Assembly: GCA_021464245.1 (NCBI GenBank)
Contig: JADCRB010000065.1
Coordinates: forward strand, 174,042 to 238,041
Source: Carallia brachiata
Taxonomy: Eukaryota; Streptophyta; Magnoliopsida; Malpighiales; Rhizophoraceae
Direction of reading: 5' to 3'
Length of the DNA: 64,000 bases
In this document: positions 1 to 11,260 of the stretch, in pieces
How the letters are laid out: each line of letters opens with the position of its first letter
How positions within the stretch are numbered: position 1 is the stretch's first letter
Program-made: the position numbers and the translations under genes
The notes under the pieces: generated by a model
What the model was told of the DNA's origin: nothing
Seen by the model: the letters and a program-made list of their open reading frames with translations, nothing else
The model's database searches: none

Positions 1-556
1 ATTCAAGCCTCCTTTATAACCCAAAAAAAAAAAAAAAAAGGACAAGTCCTCTGTCATTTGCAATCTTTTTCTTACGGTGATAGACACTCGATGTAATTAG
101 GCATGACCCTCGTCTGGTTCGATTTCAGGTATGTTTTTTAAGAAGGAAGAAAACGTACATGTTAAGAGGATAAGTTATCGGATAAATGTCTATAATATAA
201 AAAATTCAAAATTTTTACAATTATAATGATAAAAATAAAATACATAATAAAAAATAATAATAATTTTTTTATACTTTTTATTAATGTAGCTACAAGTGTT
301 TTAAGTTTGTTGTCTTTCGGATATTTCTTCTAGATATGCAATGAATCCCTTTAAGAAACTGCCGATTAGAACCAGACAATTTCAAATTTTTTGAGGAGCA
401 AAACTTTAATTGTGCCCTTCTAATCGAATCAAAACCGTCAAAACTAACAGTGGTTCGATTCTCATTTTGAATCGGTTTTGATTCTAGTTCAATCTCAACT
501 CTAATTATCCTTGATGTAACTAATTTGAGAGCTTGTAAAAACCAATGCGCTCCTAC
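1..556 (-). other. Probable intron 1 of the left fusion-gene copy
   Basis: This stretch follows the exon-1 splice donor at 555-556 on the minus strand. It is AT-rich with runs of A, and I find no counterpart of exon 2 of the second copy (21620-21695). Exon 2, if present, should lie beyond the left edge of the window. Confidence 0.5.
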
Positions 557-664
557 CTTAAAAGCTTGGACTTGATAGCCAGAGCGAAGAAGTGAAGCGG
601 CCATTTCCAAGCTCAACCCATCGAACCCCAAGAACCCAACAACATTACCGCTTTGAGAATCCAT
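557..664 (-). CDS. Exon 1 of a second HIBADH/DUF1537/aldolase fusion gene copy (partial)
   Basis: The 108-bp open segment begins with ATG (minus strand, 662-664) and ends with AAG followed by a GT donor. It has exactly the same length and phase as exon 1 of the copy at 22094-22201, and its 36 residues differ at only a few positions (MDSQSGNVVGFLGF versus MGSQSGNVVGFLGF). These residues form the first strand, glycine-rich turn and helix of an NAD-binding Rossmann fold as in 3-hydroxyisobutyrate dehydrogenases. The open frame running on to 290 is intron read-through. The remaining exons must lie left of the window, so completeness cannot be judged. With the copy at 15286-22201 it forms a same-orientation pair about 21.5 kb apart. 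Confidence 0.75.
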
Positions 665-780
665 TGCCTTAATTAGCAGCTAGTTAGCTCTTGAATGCTA
701 ATTATTGAAACTTAATGCCCTGTGAAAGTGGAAACTATGAGCTGATATGATGATGACGATGTTCTATTTGTGAAAGGAAA

Positions 781-794
781 TGCATGCATTTATA
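781..794 (-). promoter_or_regulatory. TATA box with overlapping CATGCA (RY-like) motif
   Basis: Read on the minus strand this is TATAAATGCATGCA, about 120 bp upstream of the ATG at 664. An almost identical block (TATAAATACATGCA) lies at the same distance upstream of the other copy at 22340-22353, while the DNA around it has diverged. Conservation of position and sequence supports a core promoter. Confidence 0.6.
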
Positions 795-1017
795 GTCAAG
801 CATCATTACAGCATCAGAAGGATTTGCACTCCACATTTTATCTTAATGTAACTACGTCTTAATTTTTTATAATTATCATAATATTTTTTATAACAAAAAA
901 AATAATAAGATATATTTTTTTCTATTATAAAAAATATCATAGTAATTAAAAAAATAAAGAGACAGTTACATCTGAGTAAAATCTCCGACGGAGAATTTTC
1001 CGTTTATAGTCAATAGC

Positions 1018-1790
1018 TCGTGTGTTTTATAGGAAAGAGGGGGCGGGGAGATAAGTGGGTGGGGTCTTCCCGCACGGTGAGACAAGCTCCACAGTTCTTA
1101 ACCGACAAAGAAGATATTGAATCACAAAATTTGTAGTTACCATTTTGCATTAGGGTCTAAGAGTACTAGATCCCTCTAACGTCGTCGGCTCTGCTAGCGT
1201 GTGCCGAGAGAATTTTGGATTGGTGCCGGCATTTTGCTCGGGTCCATCGGTCGCAGTGCCCATTTTTCTCTTTCTTTCATCGGTTTTGGTCGCCGTTCGT
1301 GGTTGGGACTTGGTTGGTTTCCACCCTCTTGGTGTCTGTTGGTCCTTTCTCAACCTTCTTCTGGTCAGTCTGTGTGCTCGCGTCCCCTCTCTTCTGTCCT
1401 CCCCGTTCGCCTCGATGGTCTGTGTGGGGTGGGGGATGTTCCCTTTTTTGTTGTTGTTGCCATGTGGTCGGGCCGTGTACAGTGTGTGATGGGAGTGATT
1501 TTGTGGGCGATCTGGCGGATCCGGTGCTCCTTTGGTCGCTGAGGGCTGGGTTGGTGGGGTTGGATGCAGCTTTGACTCTTCTTCTCTGTTGGTGCCTCTA
1601 TCATGCTTGGTGGTGGCTGCTGGACGGGATTTGCTGTTTTTCTGTAGCCTGTATGGTGATGGGTCGCTTGTTTGCGACGAAGGTCTCACCAAAGGAGTCC
1701 GATGCCGGTCCGTTTCCGTTAGCTGTAGAGGGCTGTGTAGTTATTAGGGTCTCGTGAACTGTTTCCAACTGCGGGTTTTACTGCATGGCC
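1018..1790. other. G/T-rich island with overlapping open frames, origin unknown
   Basis: This block is much richer in GC than its surroundings and strongly T/G-skewed on the plus strand. Several long frames are open on both strands (for example 1215-1757 plus and 1150-1692 minus), as expected from composition alone. None resembles a family I recognise. A decayed LINE 5' region or a captured gene fragment is possible but not shown. Confidence 0.35.
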
Positions 1791-4700
1791 GAAATTTGAT
1801 CCAAACTCATTTTTAAATCTTAAATATATTTAATATTATTTTAATATCTTTAATACTACTTTAACTTATATTTTTTTTAAATAAATTTGGAATTTTTTTC
1901 CTTGCAACAAATGCAATATGAAAGCAATTTGACCGTGGTGGTATGACCATGAACTTTTTTGTTTGAATTATGAGGTTATAATTCTACCGGTACATCTTGA
2001 CCCAAAATACTCGAAGCTTCTCTGTTGTAGTTTTTCCTGCTACACTTTAATAATTAAAATTTAAATTTTATTTTACAGCTCTAGATTTAAATTTAGAGAA
2101 ACAATAATGCTGTGTTATGAGCATGTGAGGTGTTGGGAGAAAAACAAATAAAAGAAAGAAAGGAAATACTAATTTGATAGGATTTTTTTATGTGAAATTA
2201 AAATTTGATTAAAGTGATATGTATTATTAGATGATCAAAATTTTTAAAAAAAATACATGAATTTTTAAATTTCATCATTAATAAATTACACAATTTTATT
2301 TTTTTTTTATTAAAAATAGAAGAAAATTTAAAAACATACCATACAAATAAGATCTAGCCACCACACGGGTGACTCACTCCAATGATGTCAGCTTGTAGAA
2401 GTGGCCAAATGCCTTAAGGAGGTGTTTCCCACGTGACAAGAGAAGCGCGATGAAATTGTACAATTATTTTAATATTATATAAAATTAAAATGTCAAGTTA
2501 AACATAGGTATAAAAGATCAAAACTCATAAGTTTAGCATTGATAAAATTGGCGATGAAATAAATTGAAGTTTTGTGTACAATTATTTTTAGTGAGATTGT
2601 CAAGTCTGATTCCGCTTTTCTAGTTTTGTAATTAAAAAAAAAAAATTGCTGTATGCGTGTGGTTGTCATGAGCTAATCCGTTTGAATTCTTATTTAAACG
2701 TTTAATTACTTATCAAAATCTTTAGACATAAATCTTTTTTAGTCCCCACATTTGACTCTTGGTGAAATTATAGACAATATGTTCAAGTTCCTTACAATTA
2801 ATCAACTGTTAGTCATTAGCAAGTGACGTGTTTTCATGTGCGACGTTAGTCGATGAGTGACACGTCAGATGCTATGTTAAGCTGACGTGGCTTTTTTTAA
2901 ATTTTGCATATGTATAATAACAGTCATATCAAAAGTGAGATGCAGAATTTATTTATCGCAACCAACTTTTTTTTTTTTCAATCAAACGCTTGTTTTCTGT
3001 AATAAAAAAAAGATAAAATATTATTTTCATTTTTTATTACAAAAAAAGTGGTTAATTGTGATGTATCAGTTTTACATCTCTCTTTTGTGTGACTATATAT
3101 CATTTTCCTTTTGTAATTATTTAAAAAAACAAAAAAAAATTGCCAAAAAAAAAAAGGAAAAGAAATCAGTTTGAGTTTGAGACGCCTTCCTCAAGCATGC
3201 TATATTAATTTTCGCGCTCCAGTATTCGCTCTTTTTTTATTCTTGATTAGGGCTCTTTCTGATTATTTGTTCAAAATGTCATCGATCTCAACGGCATGGT
3301 GGTCACTCAAATACTGAGCCCATTCGTTGCAGATATGAAGAATTGTCTCTATTGCGCAGAAAAAAATCCAGGGAGGAGGTTCTGGTCTTGTCCCAATTGA
3401 AATCACTAGAAATTCTTTGGTTTTTTTTTTTTTTTCCCTTAATTGGCTGATGCTCTTTCAAGTCTCCTTGATTTGAGGAGAAGAGACTTTAACAGAGAGT
3501 ACAGTGAGCAATTATGACAAGATATGAGAATTTGAAAAGGGGATTGACCATAACTTAAATAGTCTATAGTCATTACAAAGTTTAGAAATTGATCGATTTC
3601 TAAACTTTTTTTTCACAGTCTCTATTTCATTACTGCTCTAAAAATTATTTTAAATAAAAAGAAAAAAAAAAAAAGATAGAGAAGGAAAATTGACAAGTAA
3701 ACTCGTAAAATATTTTTGCCTTGTTTTGTTTGCCGTATAACTTGCATGTAAAGAGCCTTGTTTTAGCTAGTAAATATCACTATCCCAAAGGTCCCAATTT
3801 ATGAATAATGTTATCTAATGTTGAATTCCAAAAAAGGAAAGTCACATGTTGTTTACATACCTTTTTGGCTTTTGTTGAGTCAATCCATCCCCCAAAAAGT
3901 AAAGTTAAAAACATCTGCAGAGTACTGAAAGGGAAAGAAGAGAAAGGGGTGGCTAAGTCAGCATATACGACTCATAGACGCGGAAATGACAATGAACTTT
4001 CAAATTTCAATACGTCGTAGCTATCCTCAATTTTAGATTTATGTTTTTTTTAATAAAATAAAAAAATAGAGTTGTTGCCTATAATTTTTTAATTAAATAT
4101 TATAATTTTATATTTAAAAAAAATAAATAATTATAATATATTTTACACTAAATAATAAACTATAAATTCATCCTTATCATTTAATCTTAATAAAATTTGA
4201 AGTTAGCAAATTTCACCCGGCACCCAATCCTGTATTTGGTCAAACAACACATGCAAGAAAAGAGAAAATACAATGGCTATAATTCAAACTGACAAGATTC
4301 CACTTGGGATTGATGGTCCCACCACCAGAGAACCGTGGCAGTGTCAGAAATTTTTTCCAGTAGAAGTAAAAAGATAAGAGCGTGAAGATGCCAGATTAAA
4401 AATAATAAAGAAGTGAAGATTAAATATAAAATATAAATTTTAGTAGGTATATAATATAAATTTTAGTGAAAGTAATTATATAAATTTTAAAAAAATTATA
4501 CTTAAACCATATTTTTTTTTAATGGGGCCAGTTGCCTTTATTATTCTCTATCTGCTTCTGTAACTAACTAAAATAATAATTTATTAATAAATCGTTATAT
4601 ATTCTACGCTAAGAATTCAAGTTCGACTTTTAGCTGGCATAATTCTCCTCCAGCAAAAAGCTAAGTGCTCGATTGATAAAGATTAAGTGCGCTGAAATTC

Positions 4701-6370
4701 TAAATTCTTATAATTTTTAATAATAAAATTATACTTAATTCATCATATTCAATGAGTTATTTTTTATAATAATTGATTAAATAGAGATTCAATGATTAAA
4801 TAAATTCAACTTTAATTTATAAATACGATGATTGATAAATTTATGATGTGTAATATTTTTTTTGTTAACAAAAAAATTGAGATTGATGGTCCGTAATTAT
4901 TTGTTTTTCTTAAGATATATATATTAGTTTTCTATTGTCGTTGCTTGAGGTCTGGCATCACCAACGACAATAAGATGGTCCCTAATTACCTTTGAGTGGC
5001 GACAATGATGACAAGTCACCATCGCCTTATCTTCTCTCTGTCGTCTCTGGAGCAGTTGTTTCCTTTCCATTCTGGAGGGAAATGGGCTGAGTCTACAACA
5101 GCTGGCAGGCACGGAAAGAATGCGCGAATTCTCTTGTATAGAATTCAGTGGGATGACATTATTCCCCTCCCAACAAAAGAATTTAAAATAGTATACGCAA
5201 TAAAAAAATTTAATAATTTCATATAATTAATTTTAAAATAATAATAAATAATATAAATTATTAAATAATTTATTAAAAAAATAAATTCATCGTAAAATTT
5301 ATTAAATAAAATTATATTATTATTTATTATTACTTATTTAAAATAATATAATGTTACCCTCACGCCATTTTTCACACACAAGATACACAATGTCGGCAAG
5401 TGGCTTAAAAAGCTAAAATGGATCCCCACGTGATCCTTGCAAAATTCACCAGCGTCCAGCCCGACCAGCTGTCCACCAGCAAGTCAGGACAAGCAATGCA
5501 GCTCTTCCAGTCCATGCGCAAAAGCTAGAGTCCCAAAAAAAAAGGTCCGAAAATTATTTAAAACCAATCTATAGAATATTTAACACTTTTTAAAAGTAAT
5601 TTCTGAATTTTTTTTATGAAATTGCCAAATTAACAATTTGGCTACTTCAATTCTTTATGAAAGTCCCAAAATTATTTGTCAAATCTTATAATAAAAGAGT
5701 CTTTTGCATACAAGATTTTTTTTTTCTGAGGTCCAGTCTAACTAAAATAATTAAGATAATGTTTTGAACCACATAGGTGGAAACTCTGCCCAGACCTTTA
5801 CCTCGCTAATCTCTCAGTCGTTGAGCTTCTCAACTTTAGTTCCAAAGGACAGAAAACAAGGATATTTTTTATATTTTATTGTTATTTTGATAATGTTTTT
5901 TAGTCACATGAGAAATTATTATCATTTTTTCTTAAAAATTTTTGAAACTTTCTCTTAATTTTATATTATAATTTCATATCTTTCTTAAAAATATCTGGAC
6001 AATCGTACAACATAGGCCTATTGTCCGATGATGATATGACAACCTAGGAAGCAAGAAAATAAATGTTTCTCTTGCTTCCCTTTAGAATATTTTGCTGAGG
6101 TGGCTTGTATCTAGGAAATTAACAAATATATATTTATGTTGACAAAAATTTTAATCGGAGAATCAGCTATCCAATTGCAGATTGATTTAGCCTTTACAAC
6201 TTGAAAATTGATGGGTTAAAGTATTGCAATCTTTTTTGCGGATAGTGTAAGATAATTATTGGAGTATAATGATCTGAATCTTATTCAATTTCACTCAAAA
6301 AGCTCGCAGTACTATATAATATGAATTTCTAATAAGAATACGTAGTGGAACTGGAGTTTGGCCCCAAAAC
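1791..6370. other. AT-rich gene-poor stretch
   Basis: No convincing coding gene is seen. It contains long A and T runs, simple AT tracts and a block at 3790-4030 that recurs at 8895-9120. A segment at 2740-2890 rich in ACGTG/GACGT words resembles, in inverted orientation, the segment at 10320-10450. A segment at 5413-5463 resembles, inverted, 12840-12890. Confidence 0.5.
3790..4030 (+). repeat. Direct repeat copy 1 (partner 8895-9120)
   Basis: The block starts at an AATAATGTTATCTAAT word and ends near a TACGTCGTAGCTATCCTCAA word. The same order of words recurs at 8895-9120 with substitutions and small indels. Both copies are followed further on by a GAGATTGATGGTCC word (4881 and 9161), so the duplication was probably longer originally. 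I see no protein signal in it. Confidence 0.6.
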
Positions 6371-6559
6371 CATAGTAAGGTTTTAAAAACCGAACCGATT
6401 ATTAAACCGAAAAATTGAGAGGTTCAAAGTTCAACCAGTTCAACCGGATTAGCCGTGGTTGAACCGATAAAACTGGTATTTAATATTAAATATATAAAAT
6501 TTAAATAATTATATACATTTATCTAATATATTAATATTTAAAATATAATATTATATAAG

Positions 6560-6596
<37 letters not shown>

Positions 6597-7175
6597 ACTT
6601 ATATTTGTAACCTTAATATATATAATTTATAATCTATTCTAAAATGAAAATTTATTAATCTTATCTTACAATTTATAAATTTATATTTTTATAATATATT
6701 TTAATATATATTTCAAAAAATGACTGTTGAACATCTATAACTCATTTAATTTATTTTTAAAAATATATCATTTATATATTTGTAAGGTAGTGAATTTTTT
6801 AATAAAATATAAATATGATAATTACTTTTGAAAATAACAATTTATTAATTATTTTTAAAAAATTAAAATATATTAATGAATTTTGAGAGAAAGTAGATAA
6901 GTAGATACTTAGTAAGATAAAATATTAATTAATTTTGACTAAAGTATGTTGGCATTTATTGATTTTTTTTTTTTCATTTTTTGGTGTTTTTTTTCTCTCT
7001 TTGAACCAAACAATTTTGATCGGAAAAACTGGAACCAGTTCTCGGTTCAACCGGCCTGTTCACTCGGTTCTTAGCCGGTTATTTAAATTAACAGTTTTTT
7101 AAGGCTAACCAGACCGATTCAAAACCCGATTCCTGATTTTTCTAGTTGAACCGGCTGATCCGGTCCAGTTCTCTC
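6371..7175. repeat. Foldback-type repeat with ACCGG-rich ends
   Basis: Both ends are dense in AACCGG/CCGGTT words in opposite orientation (6385-6475 and 7005-7170). They enclose an AT-rich core of about 0.5 kb with a perfect (TA)n tract near 6567-6592. This looks like a non-autonomous DNA element or foldback element. I could not fix exact ends or a target duplication. Confidence 0.5.
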
Positions 7176-9517
7176 AACTGTGGACTATAGCCCACCACTG
7201 ATCTCGTTGTGCACTTCAACAATTGTTTGCGTTCATGGTGCAGGGGCAAAGTCCTTTAGATATGGACCTGTTATATTTTGCACTTTAAAATTTACTGTAC
7301 ATATATATATTTGTTCTTTTCAATTAGGGTTTGTAAACTTGTTATTCTATTACTTCCATAGTAAGCTCTCTTCTGTATTCTTTTTTGATTTTATTGAATT
7401 TCTCTTCTATGTTCGTGGATTTTTTCTACATTATAGTTTTCCATGTAAAATTTGTATGTTCTTATTTTTTGTTTCTTTATCTATCATGTTTGTTTTCACT
7501 ACGATAGTAATATTAAATGTTAATTGCAACACTTTATTAATCTTTTGTGTAGCTAAAATTGCTACCACGCCAGATGAGTGCGAGCAACTAACTACTTACA
7601 CAATAATTACAAGGAAAATTTGCAATTTACAACCTAGTATATTTAGGAGAGGAGAAAAGGAGGGCAGGGAGAGGAAAGTAAAAGAAAAAGAGAATTAAGC
7701 CCTACCAACCACCACAGTTGGTGACTTGGTGATTATTTGGAAATTCTCCCCTCCACAGCTTGAGCCTGAATCGTGCTGGTTCCATTCTCACGAGATGTAT
7801 ACCAAAAGTGTACTGTTGAGTTTTAGATTTATTGATACTGCAATCAGTTATAGAGCAAGCTCTCATTGGCCTATTAGTGTTTTAGTAATAGGTCTATCCC
7901 TATAAAAATAGTTGAGCGAGGTATTCAAACGGGGTCTGACTCCGTCTCATAGATACGATGACTGACATGTTCACGATACATTTTTTAAAAAAAAAAAAAA
8001 ACTAAGTCCTACCGTCTCGTAATTAAACATCATCACCAACAATCCAAATTCGGCTCTTCAGAGTTGAGACGCAATAAGGCAAGTGGTATGAACATTATCT
8101 ACGATGCCTGTGTCCACCCTCATATCTAAATTTAGGATGCTCGACAAAACGTCCTCCACGAAATCCTAAGGCTAACATAGTCCATAATTTTCTGTACACA
8201 AAATAATAATAATAATAATAATCAAAGCAGGTTGGCCATTACTTGACAGAACATAATATTATAATAACACAAGATAAGTGATTTGCCAAATTGCAGTTCG
8301 CACTTCCAACAAAACCAAGCACACAATTGACTAGCTTAAAAAACAGAAAAGAATCATCAATTACATTGAAAGATTTTTAGCTCTCTAAATCTGTAAAATC
8401 ATCAATTATATAGGTTGCTACATAGTCCGATTGTTTGACAAATAAGTTGCATACCCAATAAATAACAAAGTCGTTCAAGAAATCGTTGAGTTGGGCTATT
8501 GATTAATACCACACCACATGACCCAGAGAATCAAATAAAAGAAAACCCTGTATTAGATCATAGGTAAGGGCAATAAATCAATGTGTGTGAGTTTGCAAGC
8601 GCATTTGGCTGAAAAAAAATAGTTTGAAGTCCCAATTGATGAATTTTTTTTTTTTGAACAATTAAAAAAGGTACATTGCTTGTAAGTCACTTAGGTGTGG
8701 GTAGAAGTCCAAGTCACCCATTGCCTATTCAATTTTTTCCACATAAGAATTTACCACTGAAATACTTTTATAATCGAGTGAACTTCACTCAACCGTAGCG
8801 TTAACAAAGCGTATAAAACACATTCCTGACATATTAAAATGTTACTGTAGGAACTCAAAGCTAAATTAAGTAGACTCACTGTTAGGTTAGTTACGAATAA
8901 TGTTATCTAATTGAATTCTAGAAAAGGACATTCAGATGTACTTTACAGTTTACATGCCTTTCAGCTATTGTTGACACAGCCCATTGTCCCCAAAAAGGAA
9001 GGGAAAGGAAGAAACTAGAAAAGCTCCAAAGTACAGAAAGCGAAGACAAATGGGTTGATGACTTGAGACAACAAAATGACAACCAACTTTCAATACGTTG
9101 TAGTTATCCTCAATCGTATATCTTTAATCAAACGTGCATGAAACGACAGAGTACACGTTGAGATTGATGGTCCTCAACTACCTTGTGCTGTCGATCCCAA
9201 CTCAACGACTGATGGAGAATCCAACAAAGGTCTTAGGGAGAGAGAGACAGAGAAAAATAAGAGTTTGGAGTGCTGTGAAAAGATAAATAATAGTTAAAAA
9301 AAATTGGGCTGAAAAAAATTAATTATTCAGATAAGTAGAAGAAGATAATAGAAAGAAAGTATAGAGGAAAAAAATAAATAATAATTTGTGAGGAAAAAAA
9401 TAGTAAAAAAAATAAGTTATTTAAATAAATAAAATAATTAAGAAAAAAATATTTAAAAAATAAAAAATAATAATTAAAATTTTTTTCCTTCCCTTGCGAA
9501 GAAAGCACTCCAAATAG
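7176..9517. other. Gene-poor stretch with duplicated fragments
   Basis: No gene is supported. A 172-codon frame at 7180-7698 is low-complexity and hydrophobic because the DNA is T-rich. An (AAT)n tract lies at about 8205-8222. A segment at 8015-8080 recurs at 14838-14905. The block 8895-9120 is the partner of 3790-4030. Confidence 0.5.
8895..9120 (+). repeat. Direct repeat copy 2 (partner 3790-4030)
   Basis: It has the same word order as 3790-4030, with ATAATGTTATCTAAT near the start and an AATACGTTGTAGTTATCCTC word near the end, diverged by substitutions and indels. No coding potential is shared between the copies. Confidence 0.6.
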
Positions 9518-10133
9518 AGGTGTCAAAATCTGACCCGAATCCGTCCGAAAAAATACGACCCGAACCCGACCCGAAGGATGGCCTAACCCGAAATGACCCG
9601 AACCCGAATGACCCGCAAATCTTTGGGTCAAACCCGACACAACCCTAACCCGACCCGTTTGACCCGAACTTTTTTTTTTCTTAAGGGAACAAAAAAATAA
9701 AATGAAAAAATTTAGCATATTTTATATTATAAAAAGTATAGATTATACTATTTTCAATATAAATCTTAATTATAATTTTTTTAGAATATTTTGAGATTTT
9801 TTATACAGTTTTAAATTTTATTTTAATTTTTTAAAATATTTTAAAAGAAAAATTTTCAATTATTTTTCAATCATATGATTTTCTTTGATTTTTAAGAATT
9901 TTTAGTAAAATTTTTGAAATTTTTAAATTTTTAAAATTTTTAATAAAAAATGTCACGTCATCATTTTTGATGACGTGGCCAACCCGTGGGTTGACTCGAA
10001 CCCGACCCGAACCCGAAGTGACCCAACCCAAAATGACCCGAAGATAACTTGACCTGTAAGTAACCCGACCCGAAGTGACCCGAACCCGAAATGACACAAC
10101 CCGAACCCAACCCGATGACCCGTTTTGACACCT
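9518..10133. mobile_element. MITE with inverted AGGTGTCAAAA ends and ACCCGA-rich subterminal repeats
   Basis: The left end AGGTGTCAAAA and the right end TTTTGACACCT are perfect inverted repeats. The flanking TAG/ATA bases allow a TA-type target duplication but do not prove one. Inside both ends, 100-150 bp consist of many short CCCGAACC/TGACCCG units, giving a telomere-like look. The core is AT-rich and noncoding. The size (616 bp) and lack of any transposase indicate a non-autonomous DNA element. Confidence 0.7.
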
Positions 10134-10714
10134 ATAACTCCAAACAACACCAAGAATGCAATTTGGAGGTGGGCAGATTTAGCAGAAGGTGGAAGGAAGA
10201 GAGCTTTCTCAGCCAGAATTGACGGATTCTGTTTGATAGTTTTCTTTCTTTTTTTCTTTAAAAAACTCAAACCTATTTTTTAAAAGTTATTAATTTTTTA
10301 TTTTTAAAATTAATAAAAAAATGCCACGTCAAGCCTAAAATCTACATGGCATCTGAGGTGTCACTGATCTTCTAACGTGGTGTGCGAAAATGCGTTACGT
10401 GTTAATGACTAATGGTTGACTTTCAACATAAAAGACTTAAAACATATGACAGAGTAAAAGAAAGATCAATTTTAATAACAAAAAAGAGGTGTCCACAATT
10501 GCACTAAGCCAAAGAAGGGACCTAAAACGTGACGGCAAAAGCTAGACATCCCTTCTATGTTTTCACGTTTTTTTTTTTTACTCATTTTATTTTTTTGAAA
10601 AATTGCACTATGCTTGCTTTTTTCGTTACTAATTTGCATCTTTCACCCTTCACTGTCAATCAGTTGTTAATTTTACCGCGTACTGTTTCGTCACTTGTTA
10701 CATGGGATTAAAAT
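10134..10714. other. Gene-poor segment with inverted similarity to 2740-2890
   Basis: The block 10320-10450 contains ATGCCACGTC and TGCGTTACGTG words that match the reverse complement of 2740-2890. The block 10600-10714 resembles 13145-13230 in direct orientation. No gene is seen. Confidence 0.4.
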
Positions 10715-10732
10715 TGTCATGTCATCTGCCAC

Positions 10733-11005
10733 TAATCGTTGTAGTCTAGTGGTAAACGTCGAACGTTACCAAGTCAAAAGTCTTGGGTTCGAAAGCTATT
10801 ATAGCATTTGGTTGGGGTAAACATACTCCTCCCTTTTTTAACATTAGGTTATACTGTAATCATTTAGGCAGATCAGAGGTTAATACTAAATTATACTGTA
10901 ATCATTCAGACAGTTCAGAGGTTACCCTGAGAACATGAGCAATACTTCCTAAGAGATTGTGATGCACCACCCCTATCTTCCTATTTTATAAATCAAAAAA
11001 AAAAA
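10733..11005 (+). mobile_element. tRNA-derived SINE with poly-A tail
   Basis: A Pol III box A-like sequence (TAGTCTAGTGGTAA, 10743-10756) is followed about 35 bp later by a box B-like GGGTTCGAAAGC (10785-10796). The body ends in an 11-A run. Flanks TGTCATGTCATCTGCCAC (10715-10732) and TGTCATACCATCTGCTAC (11006-11023) form an 18-bp target duplication with three mismatches, so the insertion is old. The body holds a roughly 50-bp internal duplication around TTATACTGTAATCATT. Confidence 0.75.
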
Positions 11006-11039
11006 TGTCATACCATCTGCTACGTTATTAACATGATAC

Positions 11040-11260
11040 AGTAAATTTTTCAATGAGAAAATCATAATTTTAGTTTTTTAAAAAAATTAAAAAAAAAATC
11101 AACCGATTGCGTCAGCTCCTCCTCTGACGGCGGCCTCTTGAGCTATGCTCCACCCAAGTTCCATTTTGAGCTCCCCTCCCCCTCCTCGTCCAACGACCGA
11201 CAGCCTCTTGCTGCATACTGATCAGCTCTTGCTCTGAAATTTCCCTTTTTTTGAATTATA
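11040..11260 (+). repeat. Duplicated C/T-rich block, copy 1
   Basis: An A-rich leader is followed by a C/T-rich segment with CTCCTCCT, GGCGGCCTCTTGA and TGAGCTC words. The same arrangement recurs at 13500-13735. Together with the 10600-10714 / 13145-13230 match this points to a direct duplication with a period near 2.5 kb. It could be a 5'-UTR-like fragment, but no gene follows. Confidence 0.45.

Noticed and set aside
290..664. 124-residue minus-strand ORF as a complete gene
   Set aside because: Only residues 1-36 match the family; the rest is intron after a GT donor in the same phase as the second copy.
1150..1757. 180-residue ORFs on both strands
   Set aside because: Opposite-strand open frames of equal length in a skewed GC-rich block are expected by composition; no recognisable protein.
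7180..7698. 172-residue hydrophobic ORF
   Set aside because: T-rich DNA gives Phe/Leu/Ile runs; no domain, and it starts inside a foldback repeat end.
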